In this document: positions 32,910 through 43,518 of the stretch, in pieces
Layout: each line of letters starts with the position of its first letter
Numbering within the stretch: the stretch's first letter is position 1
NCBI GenBank assembly: GCA_002631855.1
Contig: NTLF01000019.1
Location: 248,001 to 312,000 of the forward strand
Source: Zunongwangia sp. ESRF-bin46
GTDB taxonomy: Bacteria; Bacteroidota; Bacteroidia; Flavobacteriales; Flavobacteriaceae
Length of the DNA: 64,000 nt
Reading direction: 5' to 3'
Notes under the pieces: generated by a model
Seen by the model: the letters and a program-made list of their open reading frames with translations, nothing else
Databases searched by the model: none
What the model was told of the DNA's origin: nothing
Program-made: the position numbers and the translations under genes

Positions 32910-35873
32910 ATGAGAAAAATTACGTTCCTCCTCCTTTGTTGCTTTTTTTCATCTCTTATTTTCGCTCAGGAATATTTTCCGAAAAATGATGGGGTTAAAG
33001 AACAAAACAACAACTACACGGCCTTTACAAATGCAACCTTGTTTGTAACTCCTACTGAAAAAATTAAAAACGGAACCCTACTTATTCAAAATGGAAAAGT
33101 AGTCGCTTCAGGGAAATCAATCGATATTCCTGAAAACTCCATTGTAATTGACTTAAAGGGAAAATATATTTATCCATCTTTTATTGATTCTTACACAAAT
33201 TTTGGGGTTAAAAAGCCTAAAAAGGCCGAAAGAAATGGTCGTTCTGCACAATACAAGCCATCTCGTGAAGGCTTCTATTGGAATGACCATATTAAACCAG
33301 AACAAGTCGCCATTGATGATTTTAAATATGATAAAAAACTTGCGAAAGAGTTGCGCAACTTGGGGTTTGGTACAGTAAACACACTACAAATGGATGGTAT
33401 AGCCCGAGGCTCAGGGGTTTTGGTGACTTTAAATGACGAGGAAGGCGATGCAAAACGAATTTTAGATGATGCCTTTGGACAGTATTTTTCTTTTGAAAAA
33501 AGTGTTGCAAGCCGTCAAAGTTACCCAACTTCGCTAATGGGAGCGATGGCATTGCTACGTCAAATGTATCATGATGCCGACTGGTATAGCAAAGGAAATA
33601 TTGCAACTAAAGACCGTTCCTTAGAAGCCTTGCTTGAAAACAAAGACAAAATTGCTTTTTTTGAAGCAGGTAGCAAAAGTAACAACCTACGCGCCGATAA
33701 AATTGGGGATGAATTTAATGCAAACTACATTATAGTTGGCGGTGGTGATGAGTATGAAATGATTTCTGAAACCAAAGCGACCCAATCAAAATTTATCATT
33801 CCAATAAATTTTCCTGAAGCTTACGATGTTAACAATCCCTATGCAGCAAAGTACATTTCTTTAGCCGATATGCGTGATTGGAACCAAGCACCTATGAACC
33901 CAAAAGTACTTTCAGAAAATGGTGTACAATTCGCATTGACAACCTACGAGTTGGAGAAACCAAAAGAATTTACAGAAAAACTTAAAAAAGCCTTTGAATA
34001 TGGGTTTAATAAAACAAAAGCCTTGGCTTCACTAACAACGGTTCCAGCAGAGTTGTTAGGTAAAAGTGACCAAATAGGTTCGCTTAAACCGGGCCGCTAC
34101 GCTAATTTTTTAATCACTTCTGGCGAAATTTTCGATGAAGAAACCAAACTTTATGAAAACTGGGTTCAAGGAAATAAAAATGTAATTAATACAAAAGATC
34201 AAAAAGATATTCGTGGTAACTACAAAATCACATCTGGTGGAAAAACGTACGATATTGTCATTACTGGTGATGTTTCAAAGCCTAAGGCCAAAGTAAAAGC
34301 TGGTGAAATAGAATATCCTTCAAAAATGGATTATTCTGAAAACTGGGTTACACTTTCTTTTACGGATGAAAAAACAAATGAAGTTTTTAGAACTACTGGG
34401 ATTGTCCCTAAACAAGGAGATGATTTTTCAGGAAAACTAGTTGCCCCAGACGGCAGCGAGTCCGATTTTACAGCGGTTAGACAAAAAGAAGATACTTCCG
34501 AAGAAGATTCAGAAAAGAAAAAAGACAAAACTGAAAAGCCAGAAATTGTGCCTCTTACCTATCCTAACATTGGGTATGGGTTTACAACCAAACCTAAGCA
34601 AGAAGATGTGCTTTTTAAAAATGCAACTGTTTGGACCAGCGAGGAAGAAGGTGTTCTAAAAAACACTGATGTTTTGGTAAAAAATGGTAAAATCGCTGAA
34701 ATAGGTACCGATTTACGAGCGGGCGGAGCCAAAACCGTCGATGCTACAGGTAAACACCTTACAGCAGGAATAATTGATGAGCATTCGCACCTTGCAGCAT
34801 TGGCTATTAACGAGGCTGGACAAAACTCTTCTGCCGAAGTAACCATTGAAGACGTTGTAGATCCAGAAGATGTTGGCATTTATAGAAACCTTGCCGGGGG
34901 TGTTACTTCCATTCAGATTTTGCACGGTTCTGCAAATCCCATCGGCGGACGTTCGGCTATTATTAAATTAAAATGGGGTGAAAATGCAGATGGTCTTATC
35001 TACGACAATTCACCAAAGTTTATAAAATTCGCTTTGGGGGAGAATGTAAAACAGTCTAACTGGCAAAGTTTTAACCGTTTTCCACAAACACGAATGGGAG
35101 TTGAGCAAGTATATACCAATTACTTTAACCGTGCTAAGGAATACGATACTAAAAAGAAAAGTGGACAAGCCGTTCGCTATGATGAAGAGTTAGAGGTTTT
35201 AGCTGAAATTTTAAATGGTGAACGTTTTATAAGTTGTCATTCCTACGTACAAAGTGAAATTAATATGCTGATGAAAGTTGCCGAAAAATTCGATTTCCGA
35301 ATAAATACTTTTACCCATATTCTTGAAGGCTATAAAGTAGCCGACAAAATGAAAGAACACGGTGTAGGAGGTTCTACTTTTAGCGATTGGTGGGCTTATA
35401 AGTATGAGGTAAATGATGCCATTCCGTACAATGCATCAATTATGAGCAGTCAAGGGGTTACCGTTGCCATTAACAGTGATGATGGCGAAATGAGCCGCCG
35501 TTTAAACCAAGAGGCCGCCAAAAGTGTAAAGTATGGTGGTATGAGCGAAGAAGAAGCTTGGAACATGGTTACCATTAACCCTGCAAAACTACTTCACTTA
35601 GACGATCGAACTGGTAGTATTAAAGAAGGAAAGGATGCTGATTTGGTGTTGTGGAGCGACAATCCCCTCTCAGTATATGCAAAAGCAGAGAAAACATTGA
35701 TTGAAGGTACTACCTATTTTGACCTTGAGAAAGACAAAGAAAAAAGAAATGCCATTAAAAAAGAACGCAATAAATTAGTGAAAATGATGCTCGCTGAAAA
35801 ACAGAACGGTGGAAAAACAAAGCCACCAAAAGGAAAAGATAAACGCGAATTTCATTGTGAAACCATAAACTAA
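32910..35873 (+). CDS. secreted amidohydrolase family protein with two tandem modules
   Basis: signal peptide; N-terminal urease-like fold lacking HxH; C-terminal module with HLTAGIIDEHSHLAAL and THILEGYKVAD, INSDDGE. Confidence 0.9.
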   Translation: MRKITFLLLCCFFSSLIFAQEYFPKNDGVKEQNNNYTAFTNATLFVTPTEKIKNGTLLIQNGKVVASGKSIDIPENSIVIDLKGKYIYPSFIDSYTNFGVKKPKKAERNGRSAQYKPSREGFYWNDHIKPEQVAIDDFKYDKKLAKELRNLGFGTVNTLQMDGIARGSGVLVTLNDEEGDAKRILDDAFGQYFSFEKSVASRQSYPTSLMGAMALLRQMYHDADWYSKGNIATKDRSLEALLENKDKIAFFEAGSKSNNLRADKIGDEFNANYIIVGGGDEYEMISETKATQSKFIIPINFPEAYDVNNPYAAKYISLADMRDWNQAPMNPKVLSENGVQFALTTYELEKPKEFTEKLKKAFEYGFNKTKALASLTTVPAELLGKSDQIGSLKPGRYANFLITSGEIFDEETKLYENWVQGNKNVINTKDQKDIRGNYKITSGGKTYDIVITGDVSKPKAKVKAGEIEYPSKMDYSENWVTLSFTDEKTNEVFRTTGIVPKQGDDFSGKLVAPDGSESDFTAVRQKEDTSEEDSEKKKDKTEKPEIVPLTYPNIGYGFTTKPKQEDVLFKNATVWTSEEEGVLKNTDVLVKNGKIAEIGTDLRAGGAKTVDATGKHLTAGIIDEHSHLAALAINEAGQNSSAEVTIEDVVDPEDVGIYRNLAGGVTSIQILHGSANPIGGRSAIIKLKWGENADGLIYDNSPKFIKFALGENVKQSNWQSFNRFPQTRMGVEQVYTNYFNRAKEYDTKKKSGQAVRYDEELEVLAEILNGERFISCHSYVQSEINMLMKVAEKFDFRINTFTHILEGYKVADKMKEHGVGGSTFSDWWAYKYEVNDAIPYNASIMSSQGVTVAINSDDGEMSRRLNQEAAKSVKYGGMSEEEAWNMVTINPAKLLHLDDRTGSIKEGKDADLVLWSDNPLSVYAKAEKTLIEGTTYFDLEKDKEKRNAIKKERNKLVKMMLAEKQNGGKTKPPKGKDKREFHCETIN

Positions 35874-35879
35874 GCAACC

Positions 35880-37172
35880 ATGAACGTATTACATAAAATA
35901 GCCACTCTTGTTGTTGTGTTAACTACTTCGGTAAGCTTTGCACAACAAACCCCGGCACCAAAACAAACACAGGCAATTACAATTAAAGGGGCAACCGCCC
36001 ATATTGGTAATGGTTCTATTATTGAAAACAGTACAATCGTTTTTGAAGACGGAAAAATACGTGACATAGGCACTAATATAGCTTCAAAAGGAAAAGTAAT
36101 TGACGCTTCAGGCAAGCATGTATATCCAGGTATCATCGCTCCCGTTTCCACTTTGGGACTTGGTGAAATTGATGCCGTACGCCCTACAATTGATGATGAT
36201 GAAATTGGCGAAATGATTCCGAATATCCGTAGTTTAATAGCCTATAATGCCGAAAGCAAGATAGTTGAAAGCATGCGCCCTAATGGCGTTCTTTTAGCGC
36301 AAGTTACACCACAAGGCGGACGTATTTCGGGAACTTCATCCATTGTTCATTTAGATGCTTGGAACTGGGAAGATGCAGCTGTTAAGACTGACGATGGCAT
36401 CCACATGAATTGGCCAAACAGCTTTCGTCGAGGTCGCTGGTGGTTAGGAGAGCCAAGAGGATACAAGCCTAACAAGGAGTATGCGAAAGATATTGATGAT
36501 GTGAGTAATTTTCTTGTTAATGCCAAAGCCTATAAAAACACAAAAGAACAACCAATAAATGAAGCTTTTAAGGCTATCAAAGGTTTATTTGATGGTTCAA
36601 AGACTTTGTTTATAAACGCTGACGGCGAAAAAGAAATGATCGACGCCGTTACAACCGCTAAGGAACAAGGCGTAAAAAATGTTGTTATTGTTGGCGGGTA
36701 CGAAGCCCATAAAATCACCAATTTTTTAAAGAAAAATGATATTTCAGTACTTGTAAGACGCGTCCATACCACCCCAGAACGAGAAGATGACGATTACGAT
36801 TTACCGTACAGACTGCCAAAGCTATTGGCCGATGCCGGCGTTATGGTTGCCTTACAAGCAAATGGGCAAATGGAACGTATGAACACCCGTAACTTGGCAT
36901 TTTACGCCGGGCACCTAGTAGGTCAAGGAATGGACAAAGAAAAAGCACTGCAGTTAATTACCGAAAATACCGCAAAAATATTAGGCATCGACGATTCCTA
37001 CGGAACATTGGAAAAAGGCAAAAGCGCTACATTGTTTATTTCAGAAGGCGATGCGCTGGATATGCGTACAAATATATTGACCCACGCTTTTATTGATGGG
37101 CGGGATGTTTCATTAAAAACTCACCAAACCGAACTTTGGAAACGGTATATGGAGAAGTATGAAGGGGAATAA
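35880..37172 (+). CDS. secreted amidohydrolase-like protein, lacks HxH
   Basis: signal peptide; KVIDASGKHVYPGIIAPVSTLGLGEIDAVRP; NTAKILGIDDSYGTLEKGKSATLFI. Confidence 0.88.
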   Translation: MNVLHKIATLVVVLTTSVSFAQQTPAPKQTQAITIKGATAHIGNGSIIENSTIVFEDGKIRDIGTNIASKGKVIDASGKHVYPGIIAPVSTLGLGEIDAVRPTIDDDEIGEMIPNIRSLIAYNAESKIVESMRPNGVLLAQVTPQGGRISGTSSIVHLDAWNWEDAAVKTDDGIHMNWPNSFRRGRWWLGEPRGYKPNKEYAKDIDDVSNFLVNAKAYKNTKEQPINEAFKAIKGLFDGSKTLFINADGEKEMIDAVTTAKEQGVKNVVIVGGYEAHKITNFLKKNDISVLVRRVHTTPEREDDDYDLPYRLPKLLADAGVMVALQANGQMERMNTRNLAFYAGHLVGQGMDKEKALQLITENTAKILGIDDSYGTLEKGKSATLFISEGDALDMRTNILTHAFIDGRDVSLKTHQTELWKRYMEKYEGE

Positions 37173-37341
37173 ATATAAGACCGTTTCGCTGTTAGATATT
37201 TGAGTATAGGTTTTAAAAAAATTCAGAAAACTCTATACTCTTTTCTCTTTCCTCTTTTTAAAACAGGATATTTCTCAACTTTAAGCACTAAACAATAATA
37301 TCGTTCATAAAAAGTTATATTTTTACCGAAAACTATCGTTA

Positions 37342-38892
37342 ATGAAGTATGTTTATGGATTGGCAATACTTGCTTGCCTCGTTTTATGGAGTTCATGCCG
37401 AAATGATTTTGAAAGTGTCCCTAGTACTGGAAACCTTGAGTTTTCAAGAGATACCGTCTATCTAGACACTGTTTTCACCAATATCGGCTCTAGCACGTAC
37501 AACCTAAAAGTATATAACCGAAGTGATGAAGACGTCAACATTCCAACTATTCAATTAGCCAATGGCGAGACCTCTAACTATCGTCTAAATGTAGATGGAA
37601 TCCCTGGAAAGTCCTTTCAAGATATACAGGTATTGGCCAAGGACAGTATTTTTATCTTTATTGAAACAACGGCCGATATTGGAACACTTCCAACCGATGA
37701 AACCAACTTTTTATATACAGACCAATTACAATTTGATACAGGTGGAAACCAACAAAATGTAGAGCTTGTTACTTTAATTCAAGATGCCGTGTTTCTGTTT
37801 CCCGAACAATTGGGTGATGGTATAGTTGAAACACTAAACTTAGGCACCGACGGAGAAGGAAATGATATTTTAATTGAGGGCTTCTTTTTGGATGATAACG
37901 AACTGACCTTCACCAACGAAAAACCTTACGTAATTTATGGATATGCAGCTGTTCCACCACAAAAAACACTCAATGTAGAAGCTGGTGCCCGTGTCCATTT
38001 TCACGCTAATAGCGGAATTTTAGTTGCTAATACTGGTTCCATTAAAGCAAATGGAGAACAAAGTAACGACCCAGAATTATTAGAAAACGAAATTATTTTT
38101 GAAGGCGACCGGCTAGAACCTGCTTTTGCAAATGTTCCTGGACAATGGGGTGCCATTTGGATGACATCGGGAAGTACCGACAACGAATTTAAATACACGA
38201 CCATTAAAAACGGAACTGTGGGGCTTTTAATGGATGATAATGACGGAGATGAAACCTTAAGACTTGAGAATGTCCAGATATATAACAGTTCCAATTACGG
38301 GTTATTGGCCCGAACCGGAAATGTGTACGGCGAAAATGTTGTTATAAACAACAGCGGACTTTCCTCACTATCAGCTTCACTTGGTGGAACCTATGAATTT
38401 AATCATTCAACATTCGCCAATTACTGGATCAATGATTTCCGTAGTTTTCCAGCCGTTTTAATCGACAACTTTTTTGAAACCGATACCGGAACCACAGCTT
38501 TTGACCTCGATATTTCTTTTAACAACTGTATTATCTTCGGAAACGAGCAACGTGAAATCGCCCTACTGAAAGATGACGGAGCACAGTTTACTTTCAATTT
38601 CAGTAACAGTTTGATACGTTTTGAAGACCCGAATGGCGAGTTTGAAGATAATCCATTGTACGACTTTAGCAACAATGCCTTATACACCAACTCTATATTT
38701 AACGAAGACCCTGTTTTTCAAAATACCGAAATGAACAATTTCAATATTGAAACCGGAACTTCAGCTGCAGATGGTATTGGGAATACCGTTACTGCACAAC
38801 AAGTTCCAGTAGATTTAAATGGTGAAAATAGAAATACAGGAGCTCCAGATGCTGGTGCATACGAAAGCACTGTTTTTCCAGAGGAGGAATAA
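37342..38892 (+). CDS. lipoprotein with right-handed beta-helix / choice-of-anchor-like C-terminus
   Basis: lipobox LVLWSSC; repeated parallel beta-helix-like segments; C-term VDLNGENRNTGAPDAGAYE. Confidence 0.8.
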   Translation: MKYVYGLAILACLVLWSSCRNDFESVPSTGNLEFSRDTVYLDTVFTNIGSSTYNLKVYNRSDEDVNIPTIQLANGETSNYRLNVDGIPGKSFQDIQVLAKDSIFIFIETTADIGTLPTDETNFLYTDQLQFDTGGNQQNVELVTLIQDAVFLFPEQLGDGIVETLNLGTDGEGNDILIEGFFLDDNELTFTNEKPYVIYGYAAVPPQKTLNVEAGARVHFHANSGILVANTGSIKANGEQSNDPELLENEIIFEGDRLEPAFANVPGQWGAIWMTSGSTDNEFKYTTIKNGTVGLLMDDNDGDETLRLENVQIYNSSNYGLLARTGNVYGENVVINNSGLSSLSASLGGTYEFNHSTFANYWINDFRSFPAVLIDNFFETDTGTTAFDLDISFNNCIIFGNEQREIALLKDDGAQFTFNFSNSLIRFEDPNGEFEDNPLYDFSNNALYTNSIFNEDPVFQNTEMNNFNIETGTSAADGIGNTVTAQQVPVDLNGENRNTGAPDAGAYESTVFPEEE

Positions 38893-38912
38893 AGATTAAA
38901 AACATACTATAT

Positions 38913-38942
38913 AAAAAGCCTCTCAAGCTTGAGAGGCTTTTT
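38913..38942. terminator. bidirectional terminator, perfect palindrome
   Basis: AAAAAGCCTCTCAAGCTTGAGAGGCTTTTT, between convergent genes. Confidence 0.85.
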
Positions 38943-38960
38943 GTTTTAATACTTTAAAAA

Positions 38961-39578
38961 TCAATTTAAAAAGTCATTGATATTTACATTCATTATTAAG
39001 TAAATACCTAATAAGTTAGATGATATTTCATCATTATATTTTAAAGTATTGTTTAAGGTATATGAAAATAACATTTCAATACCGATGTGTTTTTTAAAAT
39101 CTACACCATATCCAAAATTAGCCGCAATAGAGTTTTTAAATGCCGAACTTAAATCTATATTCTCTTTTTTAATTTTTGAATTAAGAAGAACCTCATACGA
39201 TAAACCTGTTTTTAAATAAAACCCTTTATTGTAATTACCATTGGTATCAAACTTTAATAATGGCGTTATACTTAAGTAATTAAATTTCACAAAATCTTCA
39301 TCTCCCTCAATATTAGTAAAAGGTGCTTCTAAAACATTTCTTGAATTAAAAGAAACATTACTAACAACTCCAAAATAATTGTTCAGCTTATAATTATAAA
39401 ACGCTGATATAAGAAAGCCAGGACCCTTGGGACTGCTAATAGTATTATACCTCTCTCTTTCCCCTCTTTCCATAAAAGAAGCGCTTGTTCCTATACTTAA
39501 ACCATAATGATTGGTTTGCGAATATGATATTTTAAAAATTGAAAGTAATAGAACTAATAGGAAAAGTTTTCTTGTCAT
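38961..39578 (-). CDS. outer membrane beta-barrel (porin-family-like) protein
   Basis: signal peptide MTRKLFLLVLLLSIFKISYS; alternating aromatic beta-strands. Confidence 0.7.
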   Translation of the reverse strand: MTRKLFLLVLLLSIFKISYSQTNHYGLSIGTSASFMERGERERYNTISSPKGPGFLISAFYNYKLNNYFGVVSNVSFNSRNVLEAPFTNIEGDEDFVKFNYLSITPLLKFDTNGNYNKGFYLKTGLSYEVLLNSKIKKENIDLSSAFKNSIAANFGYGVDFKKHIGIEMLFSYTLNNTLKYNDEISSNLLGIYLIMNVNINDFLN

Positions 39579-39643
39579 AGCTTGAAAAGTAAATACGTTT
39601 TGGTAGTTAATTTTATTTGAAACAAATATATTCATATGAAATA

Positions 39644-39672
39644 AAAAAGCCGCTCAAAATTGAGCGGCTTTC
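39644..39672 (-). terminator. terminator downstream of cold-shock gene
   Basis: AAAGCCGCTCA-aaat-TGAGCGGCTTT. Confidence 0.75.
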
Positions 39673-39695
39673 TGTTTTCTAAAAAATGAATTTAT

Positions 39696-39887
39696 TTATA
39701 GTACTCTTACGTTTACTGCGTTCAATCCTTTTTTTCCTTCTTTTAAATCAAATTCTACTTCGTCTTCTTCGCGGATCTCATCGATTAATCCTGTAACGTG
39801 TACGAAATGTTCTTTGTTTGTTCCTTCTTCAGTAATAAAACCAAATCCTTTTGATTCGTTGAAGAATTTTACTGTGCCTTTTTGCAT
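39696..39887 (-). CDS. cold-shock domain protein
   Basis: MQKGTVKFFNESKGFGFITEEGTNKEHFVHVTGL; 63 aa. Confidence 0.96.
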   Translation of the reverse strand: MQKGTVKFFNESKGFGFITEEGTNKEHFVHVTGLIDEIREEDEVEFDLKEGKKGLNAVNVRVL

Positions 39888-40024
39888 TGTAATAAAAATA
39901 ATTAATTAATAAAGTGCGAATGTACTGCATTAAAAGTTATAAAAATGCATTTTAACAAATTATATTTCAATTAATTACGAATGGTGGCAGAATCAGACTT
40001 TTACAAGCAACGTATTTTTAATGA

Positions 40025-40552
40025 TTATTTTTTCTTTAACCATTTTAACCGCAAACTTGCGTTTTTATCTTCAACTGGCTGAACAATTAACGTGTCACCT
40101 TGAAAAGAAAACCTTCTTTGAACTACTTTTCCCCAATCGCCCGGATTCGAATGCGAAAGCCGCGTATGCTCCACTATATTTTGATTTTCTAAAATCTTAT
40201 AGTTTCCTATGTAAATATACGAGCCGGTTAAATGCTTCAATGCTGCTTCAGAAATGGTATCGGTAAAGTTAGGAAAACGCAAATCGGTTTTTTCATAATC
40301 TTTTTTAAGTAAATGCAAGGCCATATTCTTGTCTCCGTCGTACAATAAATATCCTTGCATGCCCCCACGCCACTCGCTCCAGTTTCCTAATGAGTCTTTT
40401 TGCTCCATGGCTTGCAGTTTCCAAAGTCCCGGAAGTATTTCAACATCGCTTACGGTCGCTTTTTGAGTCTCTTTAGTTTCGGCTTCTTTACAAGACTGAC
40501 CAAAAATTAAAATTACGATTACTAATAAAAATAAATTATTATTCAACTTCAT
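40025..40552 (-). CDS. lipoprotein, lipocalin-like domain
   Basis: lipobox FGQSC; LPGLWKL N-terminus, beta-rich. Confidence 0.65.
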   Translation of the reverse strand: MKLNNNLFLLVIVILIFGQSCKEAETKETQKATVSDVEILPGLWKLQAMEQKDSLGNWSEWRGGMQGYLLYDGDKNMALHLLKKDYEKTDLRFPNFTDTISEAALKHLTGSYIYIGNYKILENQNIVEHTRLSHSNPGDWGKVVQRRFSFQGDTLIVQPVEDKNASLRLKWLKKK

Positions 40553-40666
40553 ATTTTTTGTTTAAACGGGAAGATCTATCCCGATGTTTTGGTTGATTAA
40601 GTGATTTTGACTCTTTTGATGTATGTTACAGAAACTGCTGGGTTGTTGTTTTTCAATTAAATATCA

Positions 40667-41935
40667 CTATTCATACCTCGTGATCCCCTTAAAAGTATAG
40701 AACTTAGGAAAATCTGGTAAACCACCAATATATGTTTTAGAGACATCACTAAAAGAGTCAACTACATCATAATCTCGTACAGTGACATCTTGAAATTCTA
40801 ATTTATCTGAAGCTATTGTTGGTGTGTTTGAAAAAATTGAATCAAAAAGAGTTTTTAATTTAAATGATGTGTTTTCTGAAAACTCGCCAAAAACACTGTA
40901 TCTCAAGTCCAAAATTGAATCTGTTATATCATGGGTATATAGCGCTTCAAAAAAACCATATTTACCCGTTGAAGTCATTGAAAAATTGTTGATTCCTGAA
41001 GAATTTATGGTAACGTCAAAATTTGGCAACGTAACAATATTTGTGATTTGCGGGGATTTTTCTAAATAAAAATAGACAGCAGAATTAGCTCTAAATCTTG
41101 TTGCGAATTCATAGTTATCGAAAAGATTTTCAGGAATATAAAATTGATTTGAAGTTGTTCCTGCAGTAAAGTTTGTTTTCAATAATGTATGTTTAATAAA
41201 CTTATCATCACTTTCATCTTCATCTCTATGGCCGGTTATAGTTAAATCTAACCTATAATTATCTGGAAACTGTGTTGTTATAGATTTTTCGGCAAACGGT
41301 AAGGACAACATATTAACTCCAATCGTTGAGTTTCCGGGAACATCTTCTCTCCAAAAATATCTAGGAAACTCTTCATCAGGCATTTTACCTAAAGCAAAAA
41401 AGTCACCTGGTGTCTCTTCAAGCAGCCCTTTTAAAAGAAAGGTACCTCCATTTTCATTAGTATAACTTACTTCGGCATAATCTCCTGTAATGCCAGTTAC
41501 ATAGAATTCAGGTACGGCATTGGTTATTTCTAAATTAACAGCCTCAAAATTAGGGTTTAGTTTAGGACGTAATTTTAAAGTGTAAATAGTGGGTTCAATA
41601 TTTAGAAATGTTTGTAACTCTCCATTAGAACCTGGGATGCCTCTCAATAAAGTTAAATCGTACTCATTATTTTCAAAATCAGCAATCAATATGGTTTTAT
41701 TAAAGGATGACAGTTTTTCTTCCGCTACAATAGTTCCATTTTTATCACTTAGGTATGCACGAATTTCAAAGTGTTGGCTAAAATAATCGTCAACAACATC
41801 AATAACTATGGCATTATCAAAGTCTATTTCAGAATCAACAGTTTCTTCATCTACAGGATTGTTATCGTCAATATTACATTGAACAAAAACCATAGAAGAA
41901 CAAAATAAAACCAATAAGAGCACTATCTTTTTCAT
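40667..41935 (-). CDS. hypothetical lipoprotein
   Basis: lipobox SMVFVQC, 422 aa. Confidence 0.7.
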   Translation of the reverse strand: MKKIVLLLVLFCSSMVFVQCNIDDNNPVDEETVDSEIDFDNAIVIDVVDDYFSQHFEIRAYLSDKNGTIVAEEKLSSFNKTILIADFENNEYDLTLLRGIPGSNGELQTFLNIEPTIYTLKLRPKLNPNFEAVNLEITNAVPEFYVTGITGDYAEVSYTNENGGTFLLKGLLEETPGDFFALGKMPDEEFPRYFWREDVPGNSTIGVNMLSLPFAEKSITTQFPDNYRLDLTITGHRDEDESDDKFIKHTLLKTNFTAGTTSNQFYIPENLFDNYEFATRFRANSAVYFYLEKSPQITNIVTLPNFDVTINSSGINNFSMTSTGKYGFFEALYTHDITDSILDLRYSVFGEFSENTSFKLKTLFDSIFSNTPTIASDKLEFQDVTVRDYDVVDSFSDVSKTYIGGLPDFPKFYTFKGITRYE

Positions 41936-41978
41936 AAAATATTTAGTTTATACAAGTATAGGTATTCTAGTGCAAATG

Positions 41979-42019
41979 AATAAAAACCTTCAAATTATAT
42001 ACTTTGAAAGTTTTTATTC
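41979..42019 (-). terminator. terminator-like hairpin downstream of glyA
   Basis: GAATAAAAACCTTCAAA...TTTGAAAGTTTTTATTC, 17-bp arms with one mismatch. Confidence 0.7.
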
Positions 42020-42032
42020 ATTTTAATTAACG

Positions 42033-43307
42033 CTACATTTTAAACAACGGCTTCCCTTCCATTAAGGAATTTACCTTTTTAGCTACATCCTTTAAGGTTT
42101 CTTCATCTTCAAAATTGGTAATTACTTCATCAATTAGGTCAACAATAGTTGGCATATCACTCTCAACCAAACCTCTAGTGGTTATTGCTGGTGTACCTAT
42201 ACGAATACCACTCGTTACAAATGGTGATTTATCATCAAATGGAACCATATTTTTGTTTACGGTAATATCTGCTTTTTCCAAAGCTTCTTCAGCATCTTTA
42301 CCTGAAACATTTTTATTGCGAAGATCAATCAACATCATATGGTTATCGGTTCCGTCACTAATTATTTTATAACCTTTATCTACAAAAGCTTGTGCCATTA
42401 CGGCTGCGTTCTTTTTTACTTGTACCATATAGTGCAAAAACTCATCAGTTAATGCCTCACCAAAAGCAATCGCTTTTGCTGCAATAATATGCTCTAATGG
42501 ACCGCCTTGATTACCAGGAAAAATTCCACTGTTTAACAAGGTCGACATTTTTTTTAGTTTGCCACTTTTCAGTTTTTGTCCAAAAGGGTTTTCAAAATCT
42601 TTCCCCATTACAATCATTCCGCCTCGTGGTCCGCGTAGTGTTTTATGTGTTGTAGTGGTACAAATATGACAGTGCGGTACTGGATCACTAATAATACCTT
42701 TTGCAATTAATCCGGCTGGGTGTGCCATATCGGCTACTAAAATAGCATTAACTTTATCGGCTATTTCACGAAATCGTTTGTAATCAATTTCACGAGAATA
42801 AGCAGAGGCGCCTGCAATAATCATTTTAGGTTTTTCAGCTACGGCAATTTTTTCAACTTCATCATAATCTATCAAACCAGTTTCTTCATCCACCCCATAG
42901 AAAACAGGGTTGTATAATTTACCCGAAAAATTCACGGGGCTTCCGTGTGTTAAATGTCCACCGTGAGAAAGGTCGAACCCTAAAAACGTATCGCCTGGTT
43001 TCATACATGTAGCAAAAACGGCTGTGTTGGCCTGAGACCCACTATGAGGTTGTACGTTTACATATTCAGCATTAAAAAGTGTTTTAGCTCGGTCTATGGC
43101 CAATTGTTCAACTTTATCAACCACTTCGCATCCCCCATAATACCTTTTGCCTGGATAGCCTTCTGCATATTTATTGGTTAGCACAGAACCAGCAGCTTCC
43201 ATTACTTGATCGCTTACAAAGTTTTCTGAAGCGATTAGTTCCAGTCCGTTTAATTGCCGCTTTTTTTCAGCTTCTATCAAGTCAAATATTTGAGTGTCTC
43301 TTTCCAT
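42033..43307 (-). CDS. glyA: serine hydroxymethyltransferase
   Basis: [55 protein letters not shown]. Confidence 0.98.
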   Translation of the reverse strand: MERDTQIFDLIEAEKKRQLNGLELIASENFVSDQVMEAAGSVLTNKYAEGYPGKRYYGGCEVVDKVEQLAIDRAKTLFNAEYVNVQPHSGSQANTAVFATCMKPGDTFLGFDLSHGGHLTHGSPVNFSGKLYNPVFYGVDEETGLIDYDEVEKIAVAEKPKMIIAGASAYSREIDYKRFREIADKVNAILVADMAHPAGLIAKGIISDPVPHCHICTTTTHKTLRGPRGGMIVMGKDFENPFGQKLKSGKLKKMSTLLNSGIFPGNQGGPLEHIIAAKAIAFGEALTDEFLHYMVQVKKNAAVMAQAFVDKGYKIISDGTDNHMMLIDLRNKNVSGKDAEEALEKADITVNKNMVPFDDKSPFVTSGIRIGTPAITTRGLVESDMPTIVDLIDEVITNFEDEETLKDVAKKVNSLMEGKPLFKM

Positions 43308-43437
43308 ATCTTTTTGTAATAAAAAAACCTATTCAGTTATAACAGGCACAGTGATTTTTAAACTAATTCAACTAAGGGTATCGATTGATTTGATGGTGTT
43401 TCCGTTAAGGAAATTATAAAAAACCTCATCGAGATGG

Positions 43438-43445
43438 CAAAAGTA
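43438..43445 (-). promoter_or_regulatory. Bacteroidota -7 element (TACTTTTG), probable glyA promoter
   Basis: perfect TAnnTTTG on the minus strand, ~130 bp upstream of glyA ATG. Confidence 0.45.
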
Positions 43446-43518
43446 CAAAATGGTTGTGGTTAGTCCTTCAGAAATTATATATTTGATTACAATTTTTATA
43501 AACTACAAAAAAACGAAT

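Noticed and set aside
40567-40583. CGGGA-N7-TCCCG inverted repeat upstream of the lipocalin-like lipoprotein gene
   Set aside because: Only 5-bp arms in a short untranslated region; compatible with chance.
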